A DNA stretch of 64,000 nt, from NCBI RefSeq assembly GCF_000155615.1, contig NZ_DS989915.1, positions 2,681,662 to 2,745,661 of the forward strand, read 5' to 3'. Below the pieces are notes generated by a model. The model ran no database searches. It was not told where the DNA came from and saw nothing but the letters and a program-made list of their open reading frames with translations. Shown piece after piece: positions 34,580 to 43,889 of this stretch. Both the position numbers and the translations under genes were made by a program. Positions within the stretch are counted from its first letter, which is position 1; every line of letters starts with the position of its first letter. The DNA is from Alcanivorax sp. DG881. Its GTDB lineage: Bacteria > Pseudomonadota > Gammaproteobacteria > Pseudomonadales > Alcanivoracaceae.

Positions 34580-36550
34580 TCACAGGGCGCTGGTTGGCAC
34601 CAGCGGAATATTCACCCGCGATGGCATGGCCGGGGCGCTGTAGATGGTCATGGCGCCCAGCAGGCTGGTGAGCAGGTCGGGGATCGGGCTCAGGCCATGG
34701 GGCAGGTCACTGGTGCCCACGCTGATGCGCAGCTTTTCCCCGGCCTTGATCAGGGCGCTGGTGGGGAACACTTCCACATCGGCGCGGAAGGCGGTCAGCG
34801 GGGTGATGGTTCGTTTTGATTCTGCCGTGAACGGGTGCCAGGGCTGGATCAGTTTGCCGTTCATAAAGCGGGAGCGGCTGGCATCAAAGGCACTCATGGA
34901 CGCCATCTGAATGCCGTGGGTCAGAGGCCGGGCAATGCCGTTGTCGCCCACCACGCTGACCCGCACGGTGACATTGGTATCCAGGGCGGTGGTGGACGCC
35001 CAGATCTGCCCGGTGATCGGGCCGTTGATGGCCATGTCTTCTTCCAGCGGTTCGCTGGTGTACACCGCTTCCAGCAGGTTGGCCACGTTGTCCTGTGCCG
35101 AGCAGGGCGGCAGGATCAGGCCGAGCACACCGGCAGTCCACTGGCTGGCGCTGGCGGAACACAGGCCATTGACCGGCGTCTGCAGCAGGCTGGTCTGTTT
35201 GCTGGTGGTTGGGGCGCTGTGGGAAATACGGCCGAACAAGGGGGCGCCGGGCTGGCCATGGAGGTAAAAGGTTTCCGCTTGCGCGTCCGGGTGTGGCCAA
35301 TCGGCGGCGGTGACGAAACGTTCTTCGCCGGTGTAGTACTGCGTCACCGGCGGGAAATCCCCGGCGCCGGTGTCCATGCCTTTCAGGTACTGGTCGAACC
35401 AGGCCAGGCGGATGGGGCCCAGGGCCGGAACACCATCGGCGGGCAGGCCGGCCCCGGAGGAGCCGTCCAGATGTTCCCAGGGGCCGATCAGCAGCTTGGC
35501 GGTGGTGTGGTCTTTCAGGCCTTCATAAATCAGTGGCTCGCCGCGCTGGAAAATATCATTCAACCCGCCCACCACAAAGGTCGGCGCGGTGATCTTGTCG
35601 ATCTGTTCCAGCGGTGAGCGGATGCGCCAGAATTCGGTGTCGTATTTGTTTTCATCGCCAATCAGTGCACCGGCCACCACCGGTACCTGAAACTCGGTGA
35701 GGGCGCCCTGCAAATGTTGCAGCAGGGTGGTCAGGTAATAGCCCGGTTCGCCGTTATCCAGCCCGGCGGGGGTGGGGATGATGCCCAGCCCGGTGACCAG
35801 GGTGACCCACAGGGGAATAAAGCCTGCGTTGATCTGCCCGCCAGTGAAGACGATATCCCGGTAGGCATCGCCCATGGGCACGATGGCAAAAATGGCTTTC
35901 ACCGCCGGGTCTTCCTGGGCACCGGCCAGCAGGCCGGTGATGCCCATATAAGACGCGCCGTTCATGCCGATGCTGCCGTTGCTCCAGGGCTGCACCTTGA
36001 TGTACTCCAGCAACTCACCGATATCGTCCTGGTCAATCTGGCTGAATGCCTGCCAGCTGCCTTCCGCTGCCCCGGTGCCGCGCAGATCCACAATGATGTA
36101 GGCGTAACCTCTTTTCACCAGCGCCGGGTCGGCGGCACCGATGGCGCCGAGCGCCTGGTTGTAACCGGTAAAGGTCGCAATCACCGGGAACGGGCCGTCG
36201 ATGGCATTGCCGTTTTCGTCCGCCGGCAGGGTGACGGTGGCGGCCAGACGAATGCCGTCGCGCATGGTGATCAGTTGCTGGGGCAGGTTGACCGTGTTCG
36301 GGTATTCCTCGTCGCGCTGGTAGGGCTCACTCCAGGCCAGGTTCACCGGTGTGCTTTCCTCCTCGCCAGCATCGTTATCGGTATCGTCACCGCTGTCGCC
36401 GCCGGTGTTGGCGTTGGGGCTGTTGGGTGCATTGGCAACGGTCGGGGCGCTGCCGCTACCTCCGCCGCAGGCGGTCAGTTGCAGTACCAGGCCAAGGAGA
36501 ATGACGATCAGAGTGCGGCCATTCAGGCGCGCTGAGGATGAAGCGGGCAT
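34580..36550 (-). CDS. CocE/NonD-family hydrolase, lipoprotein
   Basis: The 656-residue protein has a lipobox (LQLTAC, Cys28), an acidic disordered linker (about 30-66), an alpha/beta-hydrolase domain with nucleophile Ser200 in GASYMG, an acid region GGLNDIF and His in GPWEH, and a C-terminal jelly-roll domain of the X-Pro dipeptidyl-peptidase type (about 480-650). CocE/NonD enzymes cleave esters or amides; this one would act at the cell surface or in the periplasm. It is monocistronic and diverges from the HEXXH-barrel gene. Confidence 0.88.
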   Translation of the reverse strand: MPASSSARLNGRTLIVILLGLVLQLTACGGGSGSAPTVANAPNSPNANTGGDSGDDTDNDAGEEESTPVNLAWSEPYQRDEEYPNTVNLPQQLITMRDGIRLAATVTLPADENGNAIDGPFPVIATFTGYNQALGAIGAADPALVKRGYAYIIVDLRGTGAAEGSWQAFSQIDQDDIGELLEYIKVQPWSNGSIGMNGASYMGITGLLAGAQEDPAVKAIFAIVPMGDAYRDIVFTGGQINAGFIPLWVTLVTGLGIIPTPAGLDNGEPGYYLTTLLQHLQGALTEFQVPVVAGALIGDENKYDTEFWRIRSPLEQIDKITAPTFVVGGLNDIFQRGEPLIYEGLKDHTTAKLLIGPWEHLDGSSGAGLPADGVPALGPIRLAWFDQYLKGMDTGAGDFPPVTQYYTGEERFVTAADWPHPDAQAETFYLHGQPGAPLFGRISHSAPTTSKQTSLLQTPVNGLCSASASQWTAGVLGLILPPCSAQDNVANLLEAVYTSEPLEEDMAINGPITGQIWASTTALDTNVTVRVSVVGDNGIARPLTHGIQMASMSAFDASRSRFMNGKLIQPWHPFTAESKRTITPLTAFRADVEVFPTSALIKAGEKLRISVGTSDLPHGLSPIPDLLTSLLGAMTIYSAPAMPSRVNIPLVPTSAL

Positions 36551-36843
36551 GGTGCGGTCCCTGTGTTGTTATGGTGGTGGCTCGCCACAAAGCGAGACAT
36601 TTTTTTATAGGTGTATCAGCGTAGGCGGGATGGCAGTGCAAATCTGTGGGTACCTTGGTGCCCAAGCGTGAAAGAAACTGGGGCTTCTGTGACGGACTGT
36701 AATCTGTCTGCCCTGCGGTGCCGCTGGGTGATCCGTTTGCGGTGCGGGGCGTGACGGGGGTACTAGTGAAGAGGACGACAGGCCGGGCACAATGGCGAGG
36801 CGAATAACAACCAGACTGGCGATAACAGCAGGGAAGAGCGTCG

Positions 36844-39600
36844 ATGAACAAGCGGGGCGAGTGGTGGGTACTTGGGGTGGTTGTCGGGGCGGCCCTGTCA
36901 GCAGGGGCCGTGGCGGAACCACTGGTACAGCGTAACCCCACGGTGGTGCCCCATGATCAGCCTTACTTCAAGGCGTCGGTGCGTAATACCGAACTGATTT
37001 TCACCGAGAAAAACCGGGCATTTGCCGAGCACGCTGCGGGTATAGAGCAGCAATTGCAGCCCCAGTATGAAGCCAGTTTTGGTTATCGGATGGATTCGCC
37101 ATTGTATGTGGGGCTGATTTCCGACAACAACCAGATCGCCAATGGGTTCTCTACCCAGATTCCGCTCAATCGCCAGATCAACTATGTGGGCGGCGCCTCC
37201 GCGGTGGATTATTTCTCCACCACCTCCTGGCTCGATACCCTGCTGTTCCACGAAACGGCTCATAACTATCAGATCAATGCCAAGGACAACGTCGTGTCTA
37301 GCACCATGCACACGATATTGGGCAACGGCACCTTGATGACGCCCTTTATCCCTGCGGTGCTTCCTAACGCTTTCGAGTCGTCGTTCATGCTGGAAGGCAA
37401 TGCGGTGCTGAACGAGTCGCGCCACGGTAATGGCGGGCGGCTCTATAGCGGTCGGTTCGATGCGTTGGTGCATGCACAGGCCAGAGCCGGTCATCTGACT
37501 CCAGAGCGAAGCTATAACCAGACGTACTATTTCCCCTACGGGGAGACCAGTTATGTATTGGGCAGCCACTATCAGTATTTCCTGGCGGACAACTACGGAC
37601 TGGATGCGACCAACAGTTACTTCAAGGTGCGTTCGCGTTACTGGTATTTCCCTTTTGTCACCAACGCGCCGTTAAAAACCGCGATTGGCAATAACTTCGA
37701 TAACACCTTTGAGCAATGGCGCAACCATGAGGAGCAGCAGGCGGCCCGGGCGGTTATGTCCGAAGGGGAGCCGCTGTTAACGTCCAAATTTTTCGCCCCC
37801 CTGAACAGTGACGAGGGCGACATTTTCTTCCTCGCCAGCCCGCAGAATGTGCGCGCCCCGCTTCATGTGGTGCTTGATCGCAACAGTGGTGAGTTCGAGC
37901 AGCAGCGCTCCTCGTATCTGAGTGGCAAGCTGATCCGCCATGAAGGTGAGACCTGGTCCCTGGCCAGCGCCTACAGCACGCCCTGGCGTATCTATCAGGG
38001 GCTGTTCAGTGAGGGGGCTCATCTGAACAAGGCTACTCGTGGGCAAATTATTCAGGGTTATACGCCGGCGGATGAACCAGTCTACTTTGATGTGGCCAGC
38101 TCCTATGACCAGCCGCAGCTGTATGTGGGTGATACCTTTTATGGTCAGGTGAACTCCTCCGTGGAAGTGCGTGGTGATGACCTTTACTACTTCGTCCAGG
38201 AAGGCGCGACCCGCACCCTGTACCGCAACCGCACGCCGCTTTACCAGTACCAGGGCTACTACGGGGTGATTGCCGATGTGGATAGTCAGGGCCGGGTATT
38301 GTTTGTGGCCAACAGTGAGCATGGCTCCACGCTCTATCGGGAAGCTGGTGGCCAGGTCAGCCGGGTGCTGGCGGAAGATGATATTGTCGCGGCCCGTTTG
38401 CTGGATGACGACCGGGTGCTGGCGATGGCCATTCAGGCGGACCATTACGGTTACTACCTGAAACCGTTACAGTCCCAGGCGGGCAGCCCGTATGTGCGTG
38501 AATTGCGCTGGGATACTGAGGAGGGAGCCGGGGACAACCTGACCACCGAAAGTGCGCCCCAGCCGCTGGAAATGGATCGCCGTTATCACTCCTGGACGGC
38601 CATGCGTTACAGCGGCACGGACCTGTCACTGAGTTCCTATACGGAAGAGGATGACGATGCGACCCCGCAGGACGAATCCGATAACCACACTCTCTACAAC
38701 GTGCAGATGCGCTTTGCCGATCCGCTGGAGCAGAATGAGTTCAGCCTGTTCAGCTATCGGGATACGGATCTGACCGAGCTGGCCGGGGCGGGCTACAGCA
38801 ACAACCAGTTCTTCCTGATTGGTGGGGTCAAACAGTACTGGGTGCTGGATGATCAGCTCGACCGGGAAACACCGCCGGAAGAGGCGCGTGATCATGGCTT
38901 GAGTGCGGAGCTGCGCCTGCCGTTCTTGCAGTCCGGTTACTGGTACAGCGAACTGGCCGGCACCTGGTATCAGGATTATCACCTGGATGAACGTGAGCCG
39001 CTGGCCGGTATCTGGAGTCTGAGCCGTACCGCCCGGTTTGGGCACAGCTACCTGCCCAACAAACATATCGGACTGAGCGCCTATCAAGTGGATGACCGGG
39101 ATGACATGACCTCCGGTGGCACCCTGAGTCTGATGACCGATCTGCCTGCGGAGTTTTATCTTGGCGCCCGTGGGCAATTGTCGCGCAGTGATGCGCAGGT
39201 CAGTCAGGGATTGCTACGCGGGGTGGAGTTGGCAGAAGCGCAGGATTTTATCGCCAATGATCCGTCGCGGATTGTGATTCCGGCACTGGACGATACCTAC
39301 TATGCCGAGAAGGTGACGTTCGGGGAGGCCAGTGTGTCCAAGGTGATCAACCTGCCCTGGTATTCCTTCAAGTCACCGGTGTCGCTGCGTCGTGAGGCGC
39401 TGCATCTGCGCTACCGGCATTACGACATCGACTTCGGTCCGGGCGAGCTGGAGTTGAACCAGGCCATCGTTGGCATGGATCTGGAACTGCTGTTGTTCCA
39501 CCGTTCGCCACTGCGTTTCGCGTTTGAATATGCCTATACCGATGACGACCGCATCACCAGCGAGCACAGCTTCCAGGCGGTGACATCGCTGGCGTTCTAG
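36844..39600 (+). CDS. Secreted HEXXH protein with probable outer-membrane barrel
   Basis: The 918-residue protein has a signal peptide (about 1-24), then a zinc-peptidase-like domain with H136-E-T-A-H140 and a likely third ligand E184 in MLEGNAVLNE, the spacing of gluzincins. Residues about 320-560 are strand-rich with short repeated blocks (for example VDSQGRVLFVANSEHGSTLY), suggesting a beta-propeller. The last 320 residues are amphipathic strands rich in Tyr/Trp ending in Leu-Ala-Phe, as in an outer-membrane barrel. It is probably a surface-displayed metalloprotease that carries its own anchor. I do not recognise a named family for the whole chain. No neighbour indicates the substrate. 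Confidence 0.75.
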   Translation: MNKRGEWWVLGVVVGAALSAGAVAEPLVQRNPTVVPHDQPYFKASVRNTELIFTEKNRAFAEHAAGIEQQLQPQYEASFGYRMDSPLYVGLISDNNQIANGFSTQIPLNRQINYVGGASAVDYFSTTSWLDTLLFHETAHNYQINAKDNVVSSTMHTILGNGTLMTPFIPAVLPNAFESSFMLEGNAVLNESRHGNGGRLYSGRFDALVHAQARAGHLTPERSYNQTYYFPYGETSYVLGSHYQYFLADNYGLDATNSYFKVRSRYWYFPFVTNAPLKTAIGNNFDNTFEQWRNHEEQQAARAVMSEGEPLLTSKFFAPLNSDEGDIFFLASPQNVRAPLHVVLDRNSGEFEQQRSSYLSGKLIRHEGETWSLASAYSTPWRIYQGLFSEGAHLNKATRGQIIQGYTPADEPVYFDVASSYDQPQLYVGDTFYGQVNSSVEVRGDDLYYFVQEGATRTLYRNRTPLYQYQGYYGVIADVDSQGRVLFVANSEHGSTLYREAGGQVSRVLAEDDIVAARLLDDDRVLAMAIQADHYGYYLKPLQSQAGSPYVRELRWDTEEGAGDNLTTESAPQPLEMDRRYHSWTAMRYSGTDLSLSSYTEEDDDATPQDESDNHTLYNVQMRFADPLEQNEFSLFSYRDTDLTELAGAGYSNNQFFLIGGVKQYWVLDDQLDRETPPEEARDHGLSAELRLPFLQSGYWYSELAGTWYQDYHLDEREPLAGIWSLSRTARFGHSYLPNKHIGLSAYQVDDRDDMTSGGTLSLMTDLPAEFYLGARGQLSRSDAQVSQGLLRGVELAEAQDFIANDPSRIVIPALDDTYYAEKVTFGEASVSKVINLPWYSFKSPVSLRREALHLRYRHYDIDFGPGELELNQAIVGMDLELLLFHRSPLRFAFEYAYTDDDRITSEHSFQAVTSLAF

Positions 39601-39652
39601 TGGGAAAAGCGCGACGCCTGGTGTAACAGTGCATCAAGCGTCGCGCTTCCCA
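39601..39652. terminator. Bidirectional hairpin between convergent genes
   Basis: TGGGAA-AA-GCGCGACGC pairs with GCGTCGCGCTTCCCA across a 20-bp loop, with only a two-base bulge. It begins directly after the stop codon of the HEXXH gene and ends 21 bp before that of the sugar dehydrogenase. The TGGGAAGCG start also resembles the REP heads in this window. There is no T-run. Confidence 0.5.
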
Positions 39653-39672
39653 TTGCTTCCGCCGATGTCGCT

Positions 39673-40794
39673 TTACTCTGCCGGGTTCAGTTTCAGCAGC
39701 TGACCATTGTTGCTGTCGGTGAGCAGGTACAGGTAACCGTCTGGCCCCTGGCGAACGTCGCGAATGCGCTGTTTACGATCACTCAGCAGCCGGGTTTCGC
39801 TGACTGGCTGCTGCCCGTCAAACGCCACCATGTTTAGATGCTGCAATTTGAGTGCACCGTTTGCCGTGTGGCCTTGCCAGTCGGGGTAACGGTCGCTGGT
39901 AATGAAGGCCATGCCGGCGGGCGCGATGGAAGGGGTCCAGTGCATCAGGGGCTGGGCATAGCCTTTTTTCTCTGTGTCGCCAATGCTGGGGCCGTAATAT
40001 TCCCGCCCATAGGTAATCACCGGCCAGCCATAATTGACGCCGGGTTTTACCGCATTGATCTCATCGCCCCCGCGAGGGCCGTGTTCGTTCAACCAGGGTT
40101 TGCCGGTCTGCGGGTGCAGGGCCAGGCCCTGGGGATTGCGGTGGCCCCAGCTCCAGATCTCGGTGGCCTGGTCGGCCTGGCCCACCAGCGGGTTGTCTTC
40201 CGGAATGCGGCCATCGTCGTGCAGACGCAGAACGCTGCCGGCGGGATCTTGCGTATTCTGGGCGCGCTCGCGTTGCCCGCGGTCGCCAATGGTCAGAAAC
40301 AGGTAGCCGTCATTATCGAACAGGATGCGACCACCAAAATGTTTGGCGGTATTGGTGCAGGATTTCTCTGCCACATACACCGTCTGGAAGTCGTTCAGGC
40401 TGCCGGCTTCATAGGTGCCGTAGCCCACCGCAGTGGTGCCGCCCTCGTCGCCGCAGGGTTGGGCATAGCTCAGGTACAGGCGCTGGTTCTCGGCGAAGTT
40501 TGGGTGGGGAAGCACATCGAACAGCCCGCCCTGGCCGGAGGCAACGACGTCCGGTACGCCATCCACATTGGTGTCTTGCAGTTCGCCATCCACAACCCGT
40601 CGCAGGGTGCCGCGCCGTTCCGTAATCAGCCATTCGTTGTCTGAGACAAACGCCAGGGACCAGGGATGATGCAGGCCATCGGTGATCTCGGTAGCGGTGA
40701 TGCTGTCGTTGGTTTGTGGCTCCAGGGTGGCGGTGGTGTCCGCGCAGGCGATGAGGGCAAGGCTGGACAGCATGGCGGTAATGGCAGGACGCAT
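39673..40794 (-). CDS. PQQ-dependent aldose sugar dehydrogenase-like lipoprotein
   Basis: The 373-residue protein has a lipobox (LALIAC, Cys17) and the six-bladed propeller of soluble glucose/sorbosone dehydrogenases: L-H-H-P-W-S-L-A-F, G-G-L-F-D-V-L-P-H-P-N-F, G-G-R-I-L-F-D-N-D-G-Y-L-F-L-T-I-G-D-R-G, W-S-W-G-H-R-N-P-Q-G-L-A and E-H-G-P-R-G-G-D-E-I-N. It resembles YliI (aldose sugar dehydrogenase), oxidising sugars with PQQ and calcium outside the cytoplasm. ATG 40794 has GGAG six bases upstream. A palindrome (CGAATC-N6-GATTCG, 40804-40821) lies just before the start. Confidence 0.9.
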   Translation of the reverse strand: MRPAITAMLSSLALIACADTTATLEPQTNDSITATEITDGLHHPWSLAFVSDNEWLITERRGTLRRVVDGELQDTNVDGVPDVVASGQGGLFDVLPHPNFAENQRLYLSYAQPCGDEGGTTAVGYGTYEAGSLNDFQTVYVAEKSCTNTAKHFGGRILFDNDGYLFLTIGDRGQRERAQNTQDPAGSVLRLHDDGRIPEDNPLVGQADQATEIWSWGHRNPQGLALHPQTGKPWLNEHGPRGGDEINAVKPGVNYGWPVITYGREYYGPSIGDTEKKGYAQPLMHWTPSIAPAGMAFITSDRYPDWQGHTANGALKLQHLNMVAFDGQQPVSETRLLSDRKQRIRDVRQGPDGYLYLLTDSNNGQLLKLNPAE

Positions 40795-40803
40795 GGCAGG
40801 CTC

Positions 40804-40821
40804 CGAATCGAATATGATTCG
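40804..40821. promoter_or_regulatory. Palindrome upstream of the sugar dehydrogenase
   Basis: CGAATC and GATTCG flank GAATAT, a compact 18-bp dyad ten bases upstream of the start codon. It could be an operator, but no regulator is adjacent. Confidence 0.35.
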
Positions 40822-40855
40822 AAGCATGCCATGGGGCTGTGGCAGATAAAACCGT

Positions 40856-41293
40856 TTACTCCGGGTGCGTCTGGAAGCCGACGCTGAAACGGTTCCACAT
40901 ATTGATCACGCCGATGACGTAGCTCAGGTCACTGCGTTCTTTCTCGCTGAAGTGTTCCGCCAGAGCTTCATAGGCGGCGTCGCCATCGCCGCCTTGGCTG
41001 AGGCGGGTCAGGTATTCGGTCCAGCCCAGGGCTGCCTGCTCCCGTTCACTGAACCAGTCGGTATCCCGCCAGCCAGCGACAGTATCAATGCGTGCGTTGT
41101 CCTCCCCCAGTTTGCGTGCCTGGGCGGCGTGCATGTGCATGCAAAAGGCACAGCCGTTGATCTGTGAAGCCCGCAGTTCCACCAGGGCAATCAGTCGCTT
41201 GTCTAGCCCGGTGGCGTCGATGACCGCCTGGGTGTTGAACATGGCTTTCATGGTGTCCGGTGAGGCGGTGTAGTAATTGAATCGGGCTTTCAT
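40856..41293 (-). CDS. Carboxymuconolactone decarboxylase/AhpD-like protein
   Basis: The 145-residue protein has the AhpD-type redox motif C48-A-F-C51 followed by M-H-M-H (H53, H55) after L-V-E-L-R-A-S-Q-I-N-G. Members with this motif are small peroxidases or peroxide-linked reductants with an all-helical fold. AAAGGA precedes the ATG. It ends 61 bp before the sugar dehydrogenase start on the same strand, so co-transcription is possible though unproven. Confidence 0.9.
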   Translation of the reverse strand: MKARFNYYTASPDTMKAMFNTQAVIDATGLDKRLIALVELRASQINGCAFCMHMHAAQARKLGEDNARIDTVAGWRDTDWFSEREQAALGWTEYLTRLSQGGDGDAAYEALAEHFSEKERSDLSYVIGVINMWNRFSVGFQTHPE

Positions 41294-41456
41294 GATGATG
41301 CAGTCCTTTTGTCAGTGTTCCGACTCGGGAACGGTCGGCGTCATGTGCTCTGTGCCGTCGTAAAGGCGTGGCGGCCGGAGACCTGTTTCTGGCACACGAT
41401 GTGCGGGGAGGCAAACACGCTGCAATTCGGTGACCGGGTCCCGCCACAAGACAGGC

Positions 41457-42158
41457 TTACTCTTCAGGTAAATATTGGGTTATGTCGGTCCACGGAATCA
41501 GGCGGTTCAACTGGATGGTTTCAAAGACTTCCCTGGCCTTTCTCTTGCTGCTCATTTGAGCCAGCAAGACTAGCGCGCCCTGGTAGGATGGGACGCCTCC
41601 GTTGCTGGATATCCTGTTGCGGTCAACGACGACATTGCGGTCTTCGATCACATTGATCCTGGGGAACTCTCGCTGTAACTGGGGTTCGCCACCTGCCCAG
41701 GTGGTAGCGGTGTAGCCATCAAGCAAACCTGCGTGGGCGTACAAAAAAGCCCCGGAGCAATTGCTGGCCAGCCATGACGCGGTTTTTGCCTGTTCGGTAA
41801 GAAATGTTGTTAGATCAGCGTTTTTAAACAGCGAATCCATGACATAGGAGCTGGTTACGATCAGTGCATCCAGTTTTGGGCTGTCGTAAATGGTGTTGTC
41901 GACCGTCAAGCGTATCCCTTCCTCGGTAGTGACAACGGTTGCGTCTTTTTCTACGCCAATCAAGAGTACCTCGTAGTTGGAAAACCACGACTTTCTCGTC
42001 GCGACACCAAACACTTCCGCTGGTGCCGTGACATCACTCGTTAGCACCTTGTCATAAACCAGGATTCCAATTCGCTGGTCTGCGGCAATGGAGGGTAATG
42101 AATACAGCGCCACGACAATCAGTATCGTGATTCTCACTATCCGCTTTTTGCTATTCAT
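41457..42158 (-). CDS. Exported DJ-1/PfpI-family protein
   Basis: The 233-residue protein has a signal peptide or anchor (residues 1-26, ending IAA) followed by a DJ-1/PfpI domain: R-I-G-I-L-V-Y-D near 29, D-A-L-I-V-T-S-S near 98 and the nucleophile elbow Cys134 in ASNCSGAF. Most family members are cytosolic, so export is notable. Base use is visibly less GC-rich than the neighbours, a possible sign of transfer. Start 42158 (MNSKKRI) fits the signal peptide; an upstream ATG at 42194 is possible. It diverges from a MocR-type regulator that may control it. Confidence 0.8.
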   Translation of the reverse strand: MNSKKRIVRITILIVVALYSLPSIAADQRIGILVYDKVLTSDVTAPAEVFGVATRKSWFSNYEVLLIGVEKDATVVTTEEGIRLTVDNTIYDSPKLDALIVTSSYVMDSLFKNADLTTFLTEQAKTASWLASNCSGAFLYAHAGLLDGYTATTWAGGEPQLQREFPRINVIEDRNVVVDRNRISSNGGVPSYQGALVLLAQMSSKRKAREVFETIQLNRLIPWTDITQYLPEE

Positions 42159-42334
42159 TGGGTTTGCCTTTTGATGGAAACAGTTCATTCGCATTCGTCA
42201 ACATTGATGATGGCACGATGGCTTAACGGGCGAGGCCGTAGCGCAAAGTCGATGAGTCGTGTTCATCCTGATGCTAATCTACCGCCATATGGTTTGGTAA
42301 AAAGGACCAGTTTTCTATTATTAAGGAGACCAAT

Positions 42335-43726
42335 TTGCAGCTGCATCTGGTGCTGAATGGCGAAGGGCCGTTGCAGGCTCAGCTTTACCGTGAGCTACGC
42401 CAGGCTATGCAGGATGGCCGCTTGCAGGTGGGGGAGCGGATGCCGCCAAGCCGGGTATTGGCCCGTGAGCTGGCGTTGTCGCGGCAACTGGTGGTGGTGG
42501 CGTATGAACGGCTGATCGCGGAAGGCTTTCTTTGCGCGCGGCCGGGTAGCGGTACCTTTGTTGCCCGTTTGCCTGCCAGTGAAGCGGTGGCGATATTACC
42601 GGCAGGCGTGAGCCCAGGGCCCCACTGGGTGATGCATCCGGTGTGGGGGAACGCGCCCGCTCGGCGTTTCAATTTTGCGGGCGGGGTGACCGAGCGGGAA
42701 CAGCTTCCGTGGCAGGCGTGGCGGCGCTGTCTGAACCGGGCGGTACGGGATCAGCAGGCGGAGACTTTGCTTTATGGCGAGGTGCAGGGGGATCTGCGTC
42801 TGCGCCTGGGGCTGGTCGATTATCTGGGCTACAGCCGTGGGCTGCCATGCAGCGCGGATCAATTGCTGATTACGCAAGGCGCGCAGCAGGGACTGGATCT
42901 GTTGGCGCGGGTGCGCCTGGCTCCCGGGGATTGTGTGGCAATGGAAGAGCCGGGCTACCCGCCTGCCCGGGCAGTGTTCGAGGCGGTTGGGGCAAAAGTG
43001 ATACCTGTGCCGGTGGATGAGGAGGGGTTGTGTGTTGATCGCATTCCAGATCAGGCACGCCTGGTCTATGTGACTCCATCGCACCAGTTTCCGTTGGGCA
43101 TGCCGATGAGTCTTTCCCGGCGTTTGGCATTGCTGGAGCGGGCCCGTGCTACCGAGATGTTGATAGTGGAAGATGACTACGACGGCGAGTTTCGTTTTGA
43201 AGGGCGACCACTGGAGGCGCTCAAGCGGTTGGATCATCATCAACAGGTGGCGTATCTGGGCAGCTTTTCAAAAGTGCTCCATGCCAGTTTTCGTATGGGG
43301 TACATAGTGATGCCGGGCGGTTTGCAGGCTGCGTTGTTGCAGGCCAAGTCGCTGACCGACTCGAGCAGTAACGACCTGACCCAGCGTGCGCTGGGCTATC
43401 TGATTGAGCAGGGTGACTTTGCCCGTCACTTGAAGCGGATGCAGCGCCGCTACGCATCACGCCGTGAAAAACTGCTGGCTGCATTGCGGGGGCAATCGGC
43501 GCTGACGGTTCTGCCGCAGATGGCCGGGTTGCATATTGCGGTGCGCACGCCGCCGGTGAGGGACTTGGCTAACGCCTTGATCAAAGAGGACGTTACCGCC
43601 ATGTCGCTGGAGAGTTTATATATGGCGGAACCGGCGGTGCCGGGCGTGCTGCTGGGGTTCGGTGCCCTGCCGGACGACACCATCGAGGATGGGGTCAGTG
43701 CCCTGACCCGGGCACTGGCCCGATAA
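42335..43726 (+). CDS. MocR/PdxR-family regulator (GntR-HTH plus aminotransferase domain)
   Basis: The 463-residue protein joins an N-terminal GntR winged helix (about 8-75, Q-L-Y-R-E-L-R-Q-A-M-Q-D-G-R-L and M-P-P-S-R-V-L-A-R-E-L) to a fold-type I aminotransferase domain that uses PLP (E-D-D-Y-D-G-E-F near 280 and the lysine in G-S-F-S-K-V-L). This is the MocR/PdxR class, which senses PLP or amino compounds. The start is TTG at 42335, supported by AAGGAG at 42323-42328 with six-base spacing. The divergent DJ-1/PfpI gene is the obvious target candidate. A heptad element begins five bases after the stop. Confidence 0.9.
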   Translation: MQLHLVLNGEGPLQAQLYRELRQAMQDGRLQVGERMPPSRVLARELALSRQLVVVAYERLIAEGFLCARPGSGTFVARLPASEAVAILPAGVSPGPHWVMHPVWGNAPARRFNFAGGVTEREQLPWQAWRRCLNRAVRDQQAETLLYGEVQGDLRLRLGLVDYLGYSRGLPCSADQLLITQGAQQGLDLLARVRLAPGDCVAMEEPGYPPARAVFEAVGAKVIPVPVDEEGLCVDRIPDQARLVYVTPSHQFPLGMPMSLSRRLALLERARATEMLIVEDDYDGEFRFEGRPLEALKRLDHHQQVAYLGSFSKVLHASFRMGYIVMPGGLQAALLQAKSLTDSSSNDLTQRALGYLIEQGDFARHLKRMQRRYASRREKLLAALRGQSALTVLPQMAGLHIAVRTPPVRDLANALIKEDVTAMSLESLYMAEPAVPGVLLGFGALPDDTIEDGVSALTRALAR

Positions 43727-43730
43727 AACC

Positions 43731-43817
43731 GTTTCGAGGTCCGAGTTTCGCGTTACGAAAACCTGACATTTTCGCTCTTTCAGGTTTTGCTTTTCGAAAC
43801 TCGCTTCTCGCGACTGC
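43731..43817 (+). repeat. Heptad-repeat element (GTTTCGA words)
   Basis: The left arm GTTTCGA, GGTCCGA, GTTTCGC, GTTACGA, AAACCTG (43731-43765) and the right arm starting TCAGGTTTT, then GCTTTTC, GAAACTC, GCTTCTC, GCGACTG are inverted and in 7-bp phase. The inner AAAACCTGA/TCAGGTTTT match is perfect. It lies between two converging genes. Confidence 0.85.
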
Positions 43818-43889
43818 GGTTGTTTCGCCGCCGGCGACGTCTTCGCTGTGCCGCTTCTGTGGCAGAGCTGACCGGTTTTCAGCAGCCTG

